Made by a program: the position numbers and the translations under genes
DNA from: Paenibacillus mesophilus
GTDB taxonomy: Bacteria; Bacillota; Bacilli; Paenibacillales; NBRC-103111
Reading direction: 5' to 3'
Length of the DNA stretch: 64,000 nt
NCBI RefSeq assembly: GCF_005938385.1
Contig: NZ_VCRA01000006.1
Location: forward strand, 186,001 to 250,000
Notes under the pieces: model-generated
The model's input: the letters and a program-made list of their open reading frames with translations, nothing else
The model's database searches: none
What the model was told of the DNA's origin: nothing
Part shown: positions 35,801-44,376 of the stretch, piece after piece
How the letters are laid out: every line of letters starts with the position of its first letter
Position numbering within the stretch: the first letter of the stretch is position 1

Positions 35801-37748
35801 TGCCATCCCGCAAGGCGGCATGGTCATCTCGGCTCTCGACGAGAACGGCGTGCGCACGAAACGGCAGCTGATCGCGAATACGTACAATATCGGCGACGAC
35901 GTAAGAGCGGCGGCCCTCTCCGGCTTTATGAGCTATGACGGCGCAACGGTATCGACGGCAACCTCTGAACTTCGGGGTAACGTCAAAGTGTTCGGAGCCG
36001 GCACGTCCGTGAACGTACTCTTGAACGAGACGGCCGCTGCGATCGACGCAAACGGCGACTTCACCGGCCGCGTCAACCTTACGGAAGGCAGCAACACCGT
36101 CACATTCGCCGTATACGTAGACGGCATGAAGACGAATGAGAAGTCGATTCAGATGACGTATGTCGCGGACACGGAAGCACCAGCTTGGGCAGCCGATGCC
36201 GGTTTGACCGCTTCGGACGTGGCTCAAACCCAACTCCGCCTGACTTGGTCCGTAGCATCCGACAACAACGCGGTAACCGGATATAAGCTCTATAAAGACG
36301 GTCAGTACTTCGCTACCGTAACCGGCAACGTATATGACGTGACCGGCCTGATTTCGAACACCAGCTATACCTTCAAAGTGGAAGCCGGCGATGCTTCAGG
36401 CAACTGGAGCGCTAACGGTCCTTCCTATACCGTAAAGACAAGAAGCTATTCGAATGGAGGCTCCGGCACGTCGACCGCTCCGCAGCCGCCTGTGACGAAC
36501 CCGACCGATACCGGCGTAAAGATCTCGGCGACGGCAGTTCAAACGACGGATGAAAACGGCAAGCCTGCGATGAAAGTGACGCTCGATGCGGATACGATCG
36601 CTAAAGCGTTGGCTGCTCTGAAGCAGCAAGGAAATGAAGCGAAGGAAATTGTCGTAGAAGTATCGTCCGAGCAGCCTGTCGCGATCTTATCGCTTCCTGT
36701 ATCGGCTCTTGCCGGCGCAGCAGTAGACGGCGCTGTATTGGTCATTAAATCCGGCGGAGTCAGCTATTACTTGCCGGCCGATCTGATCGACATCGATGCG
36801 CTCGCAAGCGAGATGAGCGTTCCGGCAGGCGATCTTGTACTGACATTCACACTTGAGAAGAAAACAGGGACGGAAGCCGAAGCGCTCTCCGGCGATGTAA
36901 AGAAACAAGGCGGCGACATGATCGGCGACGCTTATGATTTCCGCATCACCGTTCAAGCAGGAAGCAAGACGATGGTGATCGACGATTTCGGCAAGCGATA
37001 TGTGGAACGCTCGATTTCCTTGACGGGCAATGTACCCGGACGCGCAACAGCGGTCGTCGTCGATCCGGCAACCGGCGAGATGACATTCGTTCCAGCCCGT
37101 TTCACGCAAGCAGACGGAGCAACGACCGTTGTCATCAAACGGACCGGCAACAGCACATATGCAGTCGTCTCTTTCAGTAAAACATTCAAAGATACGCAAG
37201 GACACTGGGCCAAAGACGATATCGAGCTGCTTGCATCGAAGCTGCTGGTGAAAGGCGTGTCGGATAGCGAGTTCGCTCCGAACAAGTCGATCACCCGCGC
37301 CGAATTTGCAGCGTTGCTCGTACGCGCCCTTGGTCTCACCGAGCAAAACGGCGGAGCATCGTTCAACGACGTCCGTTCAACCGACTGGTATGCGAGCGTC
37401 GCTGCAACGGCTGCCAAGGCCGGACTGATCGAAGGCTACGAGGACGGCACCTTCCGCCCGAATCAAGTGATCAGCCGCGAGGAACTGGCTGTTCTCGCCT
37501 CACGTGCGTTCGACTTCGCCTCCGCGAAGTCCGCCACAACCAGCACGACCGCGCTGCAGCCGTTCGCGGACGCCGGCACGATCAGCGATTGGGCGCGCGG
37601 CGCGACAGCCCGTGCCGTAAGCGAAGGCATCATGAACGGAATCGCCGATTCCGTGTTCGCGCCGAAAGAACAATCGAGCCGCGCGCAAGCGGTCGTCATG
37701 CTGAAACGTCTTGCGATCAAGCTCGGCTTGATGGACAATAACGGTTAA
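32859..37748 (+). CDS. Giant S-layer-homology protein with central GHL10-type glycoside hydrolase-like domain
   Basis: 1629 residues, cell-surface. Order: signal peptide (1-31, AQA-A cut); repeat module 1 (about 48-190); Ig-like segment; repeat module 2 (275-410); Ig-like segment; a TIM-barrel domain at about 488-900 like GHL10/DUF187 (MILWVDQ, DIAFDVKGVEGFV, DGIILDRGRYDNE near 675, DFLMVGTYYS); repeat module 3 (925-1030); Ig-like; a fibronectin type III domain (1097-1190); a GSGTSTAPQPP linker; a beta domain; three SLH domains (1443-1629) that attach to pyruvylated wall polymer. The modules share an IPxGGxV(I/V)S pattern. Probably acts on cell-wall or environmental glycans. Confidence 0.9.
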   Translation: MRSNGYKWNVLLIVCLLVSLLPSFGTAAQAADAVSASVTDEVYAVSLDGSMKLKVDYVNFNVNRPTQKTNYVALYTSGAAVNYGYTNHDVAAQAGKVFVKYGNTAIIVNAQGDIVRSVGGPSWEADQYIAIPDGGYILVSNGTTHRALLYAFKDGTIALERGGARVTAADFLNAPLLPSLQVTAAAVTTVTTATYNVQGKVLNYTSGTGLAVKVGDVVATIQADGTFSQTVALTEGANNIAVKLLKNVDTIQETALTIVYQKASGDLIEIEAPPADITIIVEGPKKTINYIDKDVTGIPNIIALFTTEYGSKIQIAATNVALQVDANGKVTKMINAANGNSTPSWVGGELDIPQGGYVVMAQDNSYNTYDIKKYLATKFKVGDTVKLRKNGNVVPVTDLMSGSGAIPRLQLDGMTMYTTAAAKTTIAGKITNPQGASVNIGGQTVVLQADGTFSHETALAAGPNYIDVVLSKNGTQVDKKSVVVYSRPSLTNEKQMILWVDQASNAKKFQSSDSVLNFLKHAKDAGITDIAFDVKGVEGFVSYKKNDLTNRPYVSEMTAGDRKGSNPDLDLLELFLTHGHALGLKIHAAFNVFAEGSIALKDFAIIDQHLDWEERVYRADDNGEIKRLRESAYGQRGLSGASNGAVVLFVNPSNDDVRSFQLKTFEEVMKNYDVDGIILDRGRYDNETADFSDVTKAKFASFLQQRGKTLTNWPADIFKYVDGKRVDGPLIQDWWEFRSGTIESFVKETRDLVDRYTASKGKKIQTSAYVGAWYESYYLNGVHWGSKNFRYDSRLKFPTDSIYTDGYYQTGYINHMDFLMVGTYYSTTPEIQRYITIDSIVTNGEVPLYAGMALADLQSPELQREIFQTAMGSSNGLMLFDASLANWPVVKASIRNEPYVKDYQIGMSKPGNPSSFIEGSFYNVSRNLGDLNVYNEEFGTSTGTNRFGVEVVADASGKVIKMVNKSQAINWSWGSPQDNNSAIPQGGMVISALDENGVRTKRQLIANTYNIGDDVRAAALSGFMSYDGATVSTATSELRGNVKVFGAGTSVNVLLNETAAAIDANGDFTGRVNLTEGSNTVTFAVYVDGMKTNEKSIQMTYVADTEAPAWAADAGLTASDVAQTQLRLTWSVASDNNAVTGYKLYKDGQYFATVTGNVYDVTGLISNTSYTFKVEAGDASGNWSANGPSYTVKTRSYSNGGSGTSTAPQPPVTNPTDTGVKISATAVQTTDENGKPAMKVTLDADTIAKALAALKQQGNEAKEIVVEVSSEQPVAILSLPVSALAGAAVDGAVLVIKSGGVSYYLPADLIDIDALASEMSVPAGDLVLTFTLEKKTGTEAEALSGDVKKQGGDMIGDAYDFRITVQAGSKTMVIDDFGKRYVERSISLTGNVPGRATAVVVDPATGEMTFVPARFTQADGATTVVIKRTGNSTYAVVSFSKTFKDTQGHWAKDDIELLASKLLVKGVSDSEFAPNKSITRAEFAALLVRALGLTEQNGGASFNDVRSTDWYASVAATAAKAGLIEGYEDGTFRPNQVISREELAVLASRAFDFASAKSATTSTTALQPFADAGTISDWARGATARAVSEGIMNGIADSVFAPKEQSSRAQAVVMLKRLAIKLGLMDNNG

Positions 37749-37759
37749 CAAGAACAAAG

Positions 37760-37789
37760 CGGGGGTATGGCGCTGATGCCATACCCCCG
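37760..37789. terminator. Terminator of the SLH gene
   Basis: CGGGGGTATGGC (37760-37771) and GCCATACCCCCG (37778-37789) form a perfect 12-bp stem, followed by TGTTTGTTG. Confidence 0.8.
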
Positions 37790-37891
37790 TGTTTGTTGAG
37801 AAAATCCGTATTTCAATCCTCCCATTTGGACTTTCTCGACTACCTGGGGGCATGGCATAAGCACCATGCTTCCGTTTTAACTTTTGCCGGC

Positions 37892-39376
37892 TTACTTCAA
37901 GGATTCGCCGCTTCCGCCCGTAATCTCGGCAATCGTCTCGCCATCCACCCGAATCTGGATTTTCTGATCGATCAAATAATAAGGATACGGAATGCCGATT
38001 TCCGTCTTGTAGCTTGCATCTTCCGCCGGCTTGAAAGGCACGACGATCGGGTCGATCCAAGGTATCTTTAATTCCGCCGTGGGCCATTTGCCCAGCAGCG
38101 TCTTGCCATCGGCGTCCTTGAGCCGCAGGCTCAGCTTCAAAACGCGTTCTTTGCCGACGACGGCCGCTTCCTCCACCTTGACGGCAGACCGATAAGCGGA
38201 TGCACGGGTACGCTCAATCGTTTTCTGGACAACCGGCTTGCCGGTCGAGAAGCTGTTGTACGCGTGACCGAGCTGGTAATAATCGTTTTCTCCCCATACC
38301 CACACTTGCTCCTTATCGTCTATCGCCATCCCGTGATCGCGTCCGACCGACACTGTGGAGAAATCCCCGTCATCGGTTAACCGTATCGGCGCGAAACGAT
38401 CGGGCTCGGTTGGTTTGCCGCCGGCATCGTATGGATAGCTGGCACCCCATACCCAGATGTCGCCCTCCTTGTCCAAGGCTACGCTCGTTCGGTCCCCGGC
38501 CGCTGCAGCCGTTAATGTCGGGAGCCCGGTCAACTCGACCGCGTGCAGACTATAGGTCGAGTCGCCGCCGGCGCCAATGCCTAGCTGACCGCTCCTATTC
38601 GATCCCCAGGCATACAGCTTGCCGTACCGGTCCAAGGCAAGTGCATGATCGTATCCGGCCGCTATGGAGACGATTTCGCCAAGCGGAACAAGCTTGCCTC
38701 CTTGATCCAGCATGACCTGCTGCATGTCGCCTTCCCGTTTCCCCTGGCTGCCCCATGTCCATACTTCCCCGTCCTCATTCAAGGCGTACGAAAGGCCGAA
38801 GCCCGCCGCTATCGCCACCACATCGTCCAAAGGCTTGAGCCCCGCCATTACCCGTATCGGCTTGCTGCGGTCGGTCTCGGTCCCGTCGCCCAATTGGCTG
38901 TACCGGTTGCTTCCCCAGGCCCAAACCTTCCCATTCTCGGACAAAGCAAGCGTATGATCGTACCCGGCCGCGACGGCCTTGATCCGGTCACCGGCTTCGA
39001 AATCGACCTGAACCGCAGCGCCGTACTTTTCGTTATCCCTTTGTCCCAGTTGCCCCGTTTCATTGTCACCCCACGCCCACACGCGTCCATCGGCGTCAAC
39101 CGCGGCCGCATGGGCGTAGCCTCCGCTTACCTGCGCGATCCGTTCCAGCGCTCCGCCCTTTACCCGTCCTACTTGTGAAGAAGACCCGCCCCCCGGCAAT
39201 CTCCCGAACGACCAGACCGTACCGTCCGCCTCCACCTGTATGGAGTACTGGTATCCGGCCACCGCCTTCCGTTTGACCTCACCCTCCTTGCTCTCCTCAC
39301 TCTCCGACGCATAAGCCGAATGCGAGAAAGCAATCAGCCCGGCGATCGCAACAAGACCAACTTTACGTTTCCACAT
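37892..39376 (-). CDS. Secreted RCC1-repeat beta-propeller protein
   Basis: 494 residues: signal peptide (WKRKVGLVAIAGLIAF, cut near AYA-SE) and seven RCC1 blades marked by VWSFGRLP, VWAWGDNETGQLG, VWAWGSNRYSQLG, VWTWGSQ, LYAWGSNRSGQLG, IWVWGASYP and VWVWGENDYYQLG, then a ~110-residue beta domain (VGKERVLKLSLRLKDADG). GAGAGGG selects the ATG at 39376. The promoter resembles that of the ECF sigma gene 1.8 kb away, so it may belong to that regulon. RCC1-like propellers usually bind proteins; the partner here is unknown. Confidence 0.87.
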   Translation of the reverse strand: MWKRKVGLVAIAGLIAFSHSAYASESEESKEGEVKRKAVAGYQYSIQVEADGTVWSFGRLPGGGSSSQVGRVKGGALERIAQVSGGYAHAAAVDADGRVWAWGDNETGQLGQRDNEKYGAAVQVDFEAGDRIKAVAAGYDHTLALSENGKVWAWGSNRYSQLGDGTETDRSKPIRVMAGLKPLDDVVAIAAGFGLSYALNEDGEVWTWGSQGKREGDMQQVMLDQGGKLVPLGEIVSIAAGYDHALALDRYGKLYAWGSNRSGQLGIGAGGDSTYSLHAVELTGLPTLTAAAAGDRTSVALDKEGDIWVWGASYPYDAGGKPTEPDRFAPIRLTDDGDFSTVSVGRDHGMAIDDKEQVWVWGENDYYQLGHAYNSFSTGKPVVQKTIERTRASAYRSAVKVEEAAVVGKERVLKLSLRLKDADGKTLLGKWPTAELKIPWIDPIVVPFKPAEDASYKTEIGIPYPYYLIDQKIQIRVDGETIAEITGGSGESLK

Positions 39377-39410
39377 CGGTTCCCTCTCACTCCCCAAAGT
39401 CTCTTTACAC

Positions 39411-39443
39411 CTATAAGACGGTCCGGGGCAAGGAAAGGTTTCC
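39411..39443 (-). promoter_or_regulatory. ECF-type promoter of the RCC1 gene
   Basis: Minus-strand GGAAAC (39443-39438) and CGTCTTATAG (39420-39411), 17 bases apart, match the ECF sigma consensus (GGAAC...CGTC). The segment GTCTTATAG is identical in the ECF sigma gene promoter at 41224-41255. Confidence 0.65.
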
Positions 39444-39492
39444 TTAAGTTGGAAAAACTTCAAAATAAGTTAACACCGACTACGGGCCACTA

Positions 39493-39524
39493 AAAAAATA
39501 AACCGCTTGGAATGCCAAGCGGTT
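39493..39524 (-). terminator. Minus-strand terminator
   Basis: AACCGCTTGG (39501-39510) and CCAAGCGGTT (39515-39524) form a perfect 10-bp stem; on the minus strand TATTTTTTTAG follows. No minus-strand gene ends nearby (anti-sigma stops at 40013), so it may end read-through from that operon or an unseen transcript. Confidence 0.7.
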
Positions 39525-39685
39525 GCGCGGTTTGCCTATAGCTGAACCAAGAGATAAATGAAATCAACTTCCCCCTTCAACAAACAAACCTGTCGCGTTT
39601 CTACAATACGAAAGCCTACAAGCTTCCTATACTTGTAAACAGTTGCTAGATTTCAAAAACCAATATTCAAGTAGAGGTGACCACA

Positions 39686-39988
39686 ATGAGCAGATTCGGC
39701 ATGTATGTCAAATTTACGGCCAAGCCCGGCCAGCGGGACAACTTGGTAAACATCCTGATGGAAGGCGCAGCTTCCGAGCAATCGACCAAGGAATGCGAGC
39801 TGTATATCGTCAATGTCTCGGATACCGAACCCGAAACCATATGGGTAACGGAGGTGTGGAGCGATGAGGAGGCACATAAGGCTTCCCTTGCCAGAGAAGA
39901 TACGAGAGAAGCCATTCAACGCGCCATGCCGCTTATTGAAGGAGTCGAAGCGACCAAGATCAGACCCGTGGGCGGCAAAGGATTATAA
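39686..39988 (+). CDS. Antibiotic-biosynthesis-monooxygenase-fold protein (putative quinol monooxygenase)
   Basis: 100 residues with the dimeric alpha-beta barrel pattern (GMYVKFTAKPGQRDNLV, ECELYIVNVSDTEPETIWVTEVW as its key words YIVNVSD and IWVTEVWSDEEAH). Family members such as YgiN oxidise quinols without a cofactor. AGAGGTG six bases upstream picks the ATG at 39686. Lone gene on the plus strand. Confidence 0.85.
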   Translation: MSRFGMYVKFTAKPGQRDNLVNILMEGAASEQSTKECELYIVNVSDTEPETIWVTEVWSDEEAHKASLAREDTREAIQRAMPLIEGVEATKIRPVGGKGL

Positions 39989-40012
39989 TTTGCATGGACC
40001 GGCCCGCGGCGG

Positions 40013-40720
40013 CTATTCATTCCCGCGAAAATACGCTTCCACTTTATCGCTGGCCGCCGGCAGGTCCATTCCTTTTTTCCAGATCAGGATGTTGTCTTTC
40101 CGCGTTCCGAAATAGAGTGCGGTAATCTCCCGATCGTCGCCATGCTTCTCTTGATACACGTGCTTCTCGAAGTCTGCAAACGTGTAGTACATATTGAAAA
40201 GCCCAACGTTAGCAATCGGTTTTGCTTTAATAACGGGCCGGTATGGAGTCATATAAAAGTTTCCGTTCTCATCCGTTTCGAATCGGATTTCATTCAGATC
40301 ATAGCCATCCGTCAATTTGACATGATACGCGACCCGGCCATCCACCAGTTTGCTTACGTCGGTAATCTGGATCACATCCGTAGAAACTGTAGTTACGTTC
40401 CAACGGAACAAACCGACATACCCTAGAGAAATAACCGTACACATCAAAGCCGTAATGACTGCCCCTTTTATAAAAGCTTTCGTCTTGGACCGGTTCCAGG
40501 CCGCGGATATCCCCTTAATGGCATTGCCATCGCTGCTGTCATTTCCAGCTTCTGCTTTGACGGGAATCCGAAGCTCTCCCCGGATGTTGTCCAATTCCTC
40601 TCTACACCCATCGCACCCCGCCAGATGAGCCTCGACCACTCTACTACTCGCCTCGCTGCACACTCGATCAGCATACAGCGGCAGCAAGTCCTTAATGACT
40701 TCGCACCGGATGTCGCTCAT
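40013..40720 (-). CDS. Anti-sigma factor with zinc-finger domain
   Basis: 235 residues. N-terminal anti-sigma domain with the HxxxCxxC zinc motif (HLAGCDGC, residues 32-39) after CEVIKDLLPLYADRVCS, one membrane segment (about 85-105, FIKGAVITALMCTVISLGYVG in part), and an extracytoplasmic sensor domain. It overlaps the ECF sigma gene by 4 bp (ATGA), the classic sigma/anti-sigma arrangement, and should hold that sigma factor at the membrane until a signal releases it. Confidence 0.9.
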   Translation of the reverse strand: MSDIRCEVIKDLLPLYADRVCSEASSRVVEAHLAGCDGCREELDNIRGELRIPVKAEAGNDSSDGNAIKGISAAWNRSKTKAFIKGAVITALMCTVISLGYVGLFRWNVTTVSTDVIQITDVSKLVDGRVAYHVKLTDGYDLNEIRFETDENGNFYMTPYRPVIKAKPIANVGLFNMYYTFADFEKHVYQEKHGDDREITALYFGTRKDNILIWKKGMDLPAASDKVEAYFRGNE

Positions 40721-41205
40721 AACGAACTCTCCTCCTTCAACGCATCTTGAATTTTTTGCTTAGCCCGGTAAAACGTGACTCTCGCCCAGCTTTCGGTTTT
40801 CCCGAACAACTGACCGATCTGAGCGAAGGACAGCTCTCCGAACACTCTCAACGTAAACACTTCCTTGTACGGATCATTCAAGCGGTGTAAAGCTTTGTGA
40901 ATCCGGAAAGCATCGTCCTTGTTCAGGACAGCTTTTTCGACATCGTCTCCGCTTGCGCGTTCGGGGGGCGGTTCCGGCTCGAACCGCTTCTGTTTCTCCA
41001 CATGGGAAAAATACGTGTTTTTGGCGATTTGGCACAGCCAGACACTCATTTTGCAATGGCCTTTGAAAGAATCGATGCTTCGCAGAGCTTTGAAGAACGT
41101 TTCTTGCGTTATTTCCTCGGCAATCGTTTCATTGCGGCTCAGCGCATACACAAACAAGTAAACATCCCGGAAATACCGGTTGTATATATCCTCGAAATCC
41201 GTCAC
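40717..41205 (-). CDS. ECF-family RNA polymerase sigma factor
   Basis: 162 residues with region 2 (FRDVYLFVYALSRNETIAEEITQETFFKAL, key DVYLFVYALSRN and AEEITQETFFKA) and region 4 (LHRLNDPYKEVFTLRVFGELSFAQIGQLFGKTESWARVTFYRAK, key FAQIGQLFGKTESW). Its own promoter carries an ECF-type element, which fits autoregulation, and the RCC1 gene carries a matching one. Cotranscribed with the downstream anti-sigma gene. Confidence 0.93.
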   Translation of the reverse strand: MTDFEDIYNRYFRDVYLFVYALSRNETIAEEITQETFFKALRSIDSFKGHCKMSVWLCQIAKNTYFSHVEKQKRFEPEPPPERASGDDVEKAVLNKDDAFRIHKALHRLNDPYKEVFTLRVFGELSFAQIGQLFGKTESWARVTFYRAKQKIQDALKEESSL

Positions 41206-41223
41206 TCCCTCACTTCCTCACAT

Positions 41224-41255
41224 CTATAAGACTGCCTGCATCCCGTTTCGTTACA
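41224..41255 (-). promoter_or_regulatory. ECF-type promoter of the sigma/anti-sigma operon
   Basis: Minus-strand TGTAAC (41255-41250) and AGTCTTATAG (41233-41224) with 16 bases between, similar to ECF promoters and to the RCC1 promoter. It is about 20 bp from the sigma start, giving a short leader with AGTGAGGGAGTG as ribosome binding site. Confidence 0.65.
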
Positions 41256-41414
41256 ACTTGGCCGCAAAAAAAATCGTCGCTTATCATTTCCTCGTCAGGC
41301 AAATATGATCGTTCGTTTATTGAACCGCGACCGTAGCTGCACTATGATAAGCGGGCAGAACCATAAATCGCGGCGCATCCAGTCTGCTCCGTGATCGTGA
41401 CCGGAGGGATGCCT

Positions 41415-43451
41415 ATGTTGAGAAAACGGCTGAGGCGCATGACCATCCTGCTGCTGCTCGCGGCACTGGCGGGGTGCGACAAACCGGAAGAACAGCCCCA
41501 GGACGCGTTCGAGGCGTATTTGTCCGATTGGCGGCAGCAAAACTTCGCGGCCATGTATGACCGGCTGACCCCGGAATCGCAAGCCAGGATCGCGAAGGAA
41601 AGCTTCGCCGAACGTTACCGGACCATTTATGACGGGATCGAGGCCAAGCAGCTTGCCGTCACGAATCCATCTCGGGAGCACACGAAACCCGGCAAAAACG
41701 AAACAGAAATCGCCTTCGACTACCATGTCGAAATGGATACCATAGCGGGGCCGATCCGATTCGACCATCGGATGAAGCTGCACAAGACGAAAGTGGATAA
41801 GCAAACCAAGTGGAAGGTCGAGTGGGATCCATCTCTCCTTTTCCCCCAGTTGGGTGAAGGCGATAAAGTCCGTGTACAAACGACCAAGGGAGAACGTGGC
41901 GAAATTGTGGACAGCAACGGCAGAGGATTGGCCGTGAACGGCGTGGGCACCCAGATCGGAGTCATTCCGGGCAAAATGGGCAGCTCAGCAGAACAGTCCA
42001 AAGTAAAGCTCGCCGACATGCTGAGAATGACGAAGAACGACATCGACAAGAAGCTGAACGCCTCCTGGGTCAAGCCGGATCTATTCGTTCCTCTTGCGTT
42101 CATCCCGGAAGAGGAAACGGGCCGGTATCTCGAAATTCCGGGTACCGACTACCAGAAGAAGAAAATCCGCGTATATCCGTATGCCGAAGCCGCCGCTCAT
42201 TTGACCGGCTATATAGGGGAAATCAGCGCGGAGCAGTTGGCCAAACGAAAGGACGGGGGATATGCAGCGGGTGATTGGATCGGCCAAGCCGGCCTAGAGC
42301 AGCTGTTCGAGGATCAATTGAGAGGCAAGGACGGCGCGCGAATCGCGATTACCAGCGCCGACGGCAAAGAAAAAGCGGTTCTCGCCCAAACCGAAGCATT
42401 GCCCGGGGAAACGATCAAGCTGACGATCGACGCGGAACTGCAGCGGAGCATCTACGGCGAGTTCGGGAAAGACGCGGGGTCGGCAGCGGCCATCCGGCCC
42501 GTTTCCGGAGAAATTGTCGCTTTGGTCAGCAGCCCTTCTTACGATCCGAACGCATTCGTTCGTGGCATATCCCGCGGACAATACGATCAATGGAACAACG
42601 ACCCGCAGACGCCTTTCCTGAACCGCTTCTCCAAAGGTTATGCGCCGGGGTCGTCCTTCAAAATCGTCACGGCCGCAATCGGTCTGGACACGAAAACGCT
42701 CGATCCCGCCGAACCGAAGACGATAACGGGGCTCTCCTGGACGCCGGATCGTTCTTGGGGCAGCTATTATGTCAAACGCGTACACGAAACAAGCCCGGTT
42801 CGTTTGATTGATGCGCTTGTCCATTCGGACAACATTTATTTCGCCCAAGCGGCGCTTAAGATCGGTACGAAAACTTTTACGGACGCAGCGGGAAAGTTCG
42901 GCATTGGCGAGGATCTGCCGCTCCCGTATCCTTTCAAGAAATCCCAGCTGTCGAACAAAGGCATCCGGAACGATATTCAACTTGCCGATACCGGATACGG
43001 ACAAGGCGAAGTGATCATGACGTCGCTGCATGCGGCGCTCATCTTCTCGGCACTCGTCAACGACGGCAATATCGTATACCCCGTATTGACGGAAGCGGAT
43101 CGCTCCAACCATTCGGGCATATGGAAACAGCGAACGATGACGCCGGAAACGGCCACCCTTCTGCGGAACGATCTGATCCAGGCGGTCAGCACCTCTGGCG
43201 GGGCCGGCCATGGCGCCTACATTCCGGGGGCATCCATCGCGGGCAAGACGGGAACGGCGGAGTTGAAACAAAGCAAAGAGGAGGACGGCAAAGAAAACGG
43301 CTGGTTCGTCGGCTTTGACGCGGCCGACCCCAAGCTGCTGCTCTCCATCATGGTCGAAGACGTGAAAGGCCGGGGAGGAAGCGGCTACGTCACGAAGAAA
43401 GTCAATCGCATCTTCCGGCAAGCGATGAACAAGCCGCTTTCCTCCGAATGA
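41415..43451 (+). CDS. MecA-like lipoprotein penicillin-binding protein (PBP3/PbpC type)
   Basis: 678-residue class B transpeptidase. Signal peptide ends in lipobox ALAGC (Cys21). An NTF2-like MecA_N domain (QDAFEAYLSDWRQQNFAAMYDRL) precedes the dimerisation domain and the transpeptidase domain, whose motifs are SSFK (Ser413-Lys416), SDN (471-473) and KTG (611-613). The architecture is that of PBP2a of staphylococci and PbpC of Bacillus subtilis, which have low beta-lactam affinity, so intrinsic tolerance is possible. GGAGGG six bases upstream sets the ATG at 41415. Single gene. Confidence 0.92.
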   Translation: MLRKRLRRMTILLLLAALAGCDKPEEQPQDAFEAYLSDWRQQNFAAMYDRLTPESQARIAKESFAERYRTIYDGIEAKQLAVTNPSREHTKPGKNETEIAFDYHVEMDTIAGPIRFDHRMKLHKTKVDKQTKWKVEWDPSLLFPQLGEGDKVRVQTTKGERGEIVDSNGRGLAVNGVGTQIGVIPGKMGSSAEQSKVKLADMLRMTKNDIDKKLNASWVKPDLFVPLAFIPEEETGRYLEIPGTDYQKKKIRVYPYAEAAAHLTGYIGEISAEQLAKRKDGGYAAGDWIGQAGLEQLFEDQLRGKDGARIAITSADGKEKAVLAQTEALPGETIKLTIDAELQRSIYGEFGKDAGSAAAIRPVSGEIVALVSSPSYDPNAFVRGISRGQYDQWNNDPQTPFLNRFSKGYAPGSSFKIVTAAIGLDTKTLDPAEPKTITGLSWTPDRSWGSYYVKRVHETSPVRLIDALVHSDNIYFAQAALKIGTKTFTDAAGKFGIGEDLPLPYPFKKSQLSNKGIRNDIQLADTGYGQGEVIMTSLHAALIFSALVNDGNIVYPVLTEADRSNHSGIWKQRTMTPETATLLRNDLIQAVSTSGGAGHGAYIPGASIAGKTGTAELKQSKEEDGKENGWFVGFDAADPKLLLSIMVEDVKGRGGSGYVTKKVNRIFRQAMNKPLSSE

Positions 43452-43511
43452 GAGAGCAACATTTCAAACATCCCCTTGTGATATAACTAATCATGAAAAG
43501 GAGATGAGCTT

Positions 43512-44276
43512 ATGAATAAGTTGGCAGGTAAAATCGGTCTAGTAACCGGTGCAAGCCGGGGGATCGGCCGCGGCATAGCATTAAGCTTGGCCCGGAATGG
43601 AGCCTTAGTCGCCGTACACTACGGGAGGAGACGGCAGGAAGCGGAACAAGTGGTTCATACCATTGAACAAAGCGGCGGTTCCGCTTTTGCGATCGGTGCC
43701 GACTTGCAGACCGTAACCGGCATTCATGATTTATATGCGGCTTTGGATGAAGCCCTCCAGCAACGTACAGGCGATAACCGGTTCGATATTCTCGTCAATA
43801 ACGCCGGAATCGGGCAAGCGGCAACGATCGAAGAGACGACGGAGCAATCTTTTGATGAAGTGATGAGCATTCATGTCAAAGCACCGCTTTTTATGATCCA
43901 GCAAGCTTTGCCGCGTCTGAACGATGATGGCCGCATCATCAACATATCGTCGGCGGCCACTCGGATAGCCCTCCCCAATATTCTCGGCTACAGCATATCG
44001 AAAGGCGCGCTCAACACACTCACTTACGTCCTGGCCCAGCATCTCGGGAGCCGCAATATTACGGTGAACGCCATATTGCCGGGCATCATCGATACCGAGA
44101 TGAATGCCGGAACGCTGCAAGACCCGAATGGGCGGAAATTCGCCGCCGGCCTTTCCGCCTTCAACCGGTGGGGGCAACCTGAAGAAGTGGCGGATATCGC
44201 CGCCTTCCTCGCCTCGTCGGACAGCCGTTGGATCACCGGTCAATTGATTGATGCGAGCGGGGGGTCTCATTTGTAA
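43512..44276 (+). CDS. Classical short-chain dehydrogenase (FabG-like)
   Basis: 254-residue oxidoreductase with TGASRGIG, NNAG, the catalytic serine in NISSAATR, GYSISKGAL (Tyr-x3-Lys) and the PEEVADIAAFLAS tail typical of classical SDRs. HYGRRRQEAE after strand 2 predicts NADPH use. AAAAGGAG precedes the ATG. Substrate unknown. Confidence 0.9.
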   Translation: MNKLAGKIGLVTGASRGIGRGIALSLARNGALVAVHYGRRRQEAEQVVHTIEQSGGSAFAIGADLQTVTGIHDLYAALDEALQQRTGDNRFDILVNNAGIGQAATIEETTEQSFDEVMSIHVKAPLFMIQQALPRLNDDGRIINISSAATRIALPNILGYSISKGALNTLTYVLAQHLGSRNITVNAILPGIIDTEMNAGTLQDPNGRKFAAGLSAFNRWGQPEEVADIAAFLASSDSRWITGQLIDASGGSHL

Positions 44277-44320
44277 GTCAAAAGTTGCCGACTCGTGCTT
44301 ATCGGCAGCTTCTATCCTTT

Positions 44321-44376
44321 CCCCTGCCAGCGCCCCAAAAAAGCGGGACTCTTCTCTAATGCAGGGGTTTTTCTTT
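44321..44376 (+). terminator. Terminator of the SDR gene
   Basis: CCCCTGC (44321-44327) and GCAGGGG (44361-44367), then TTTTTCTTTG. The 3' arm lies inside the last codons of the converging zinc-ribbon gene. Confidence 0.7.
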
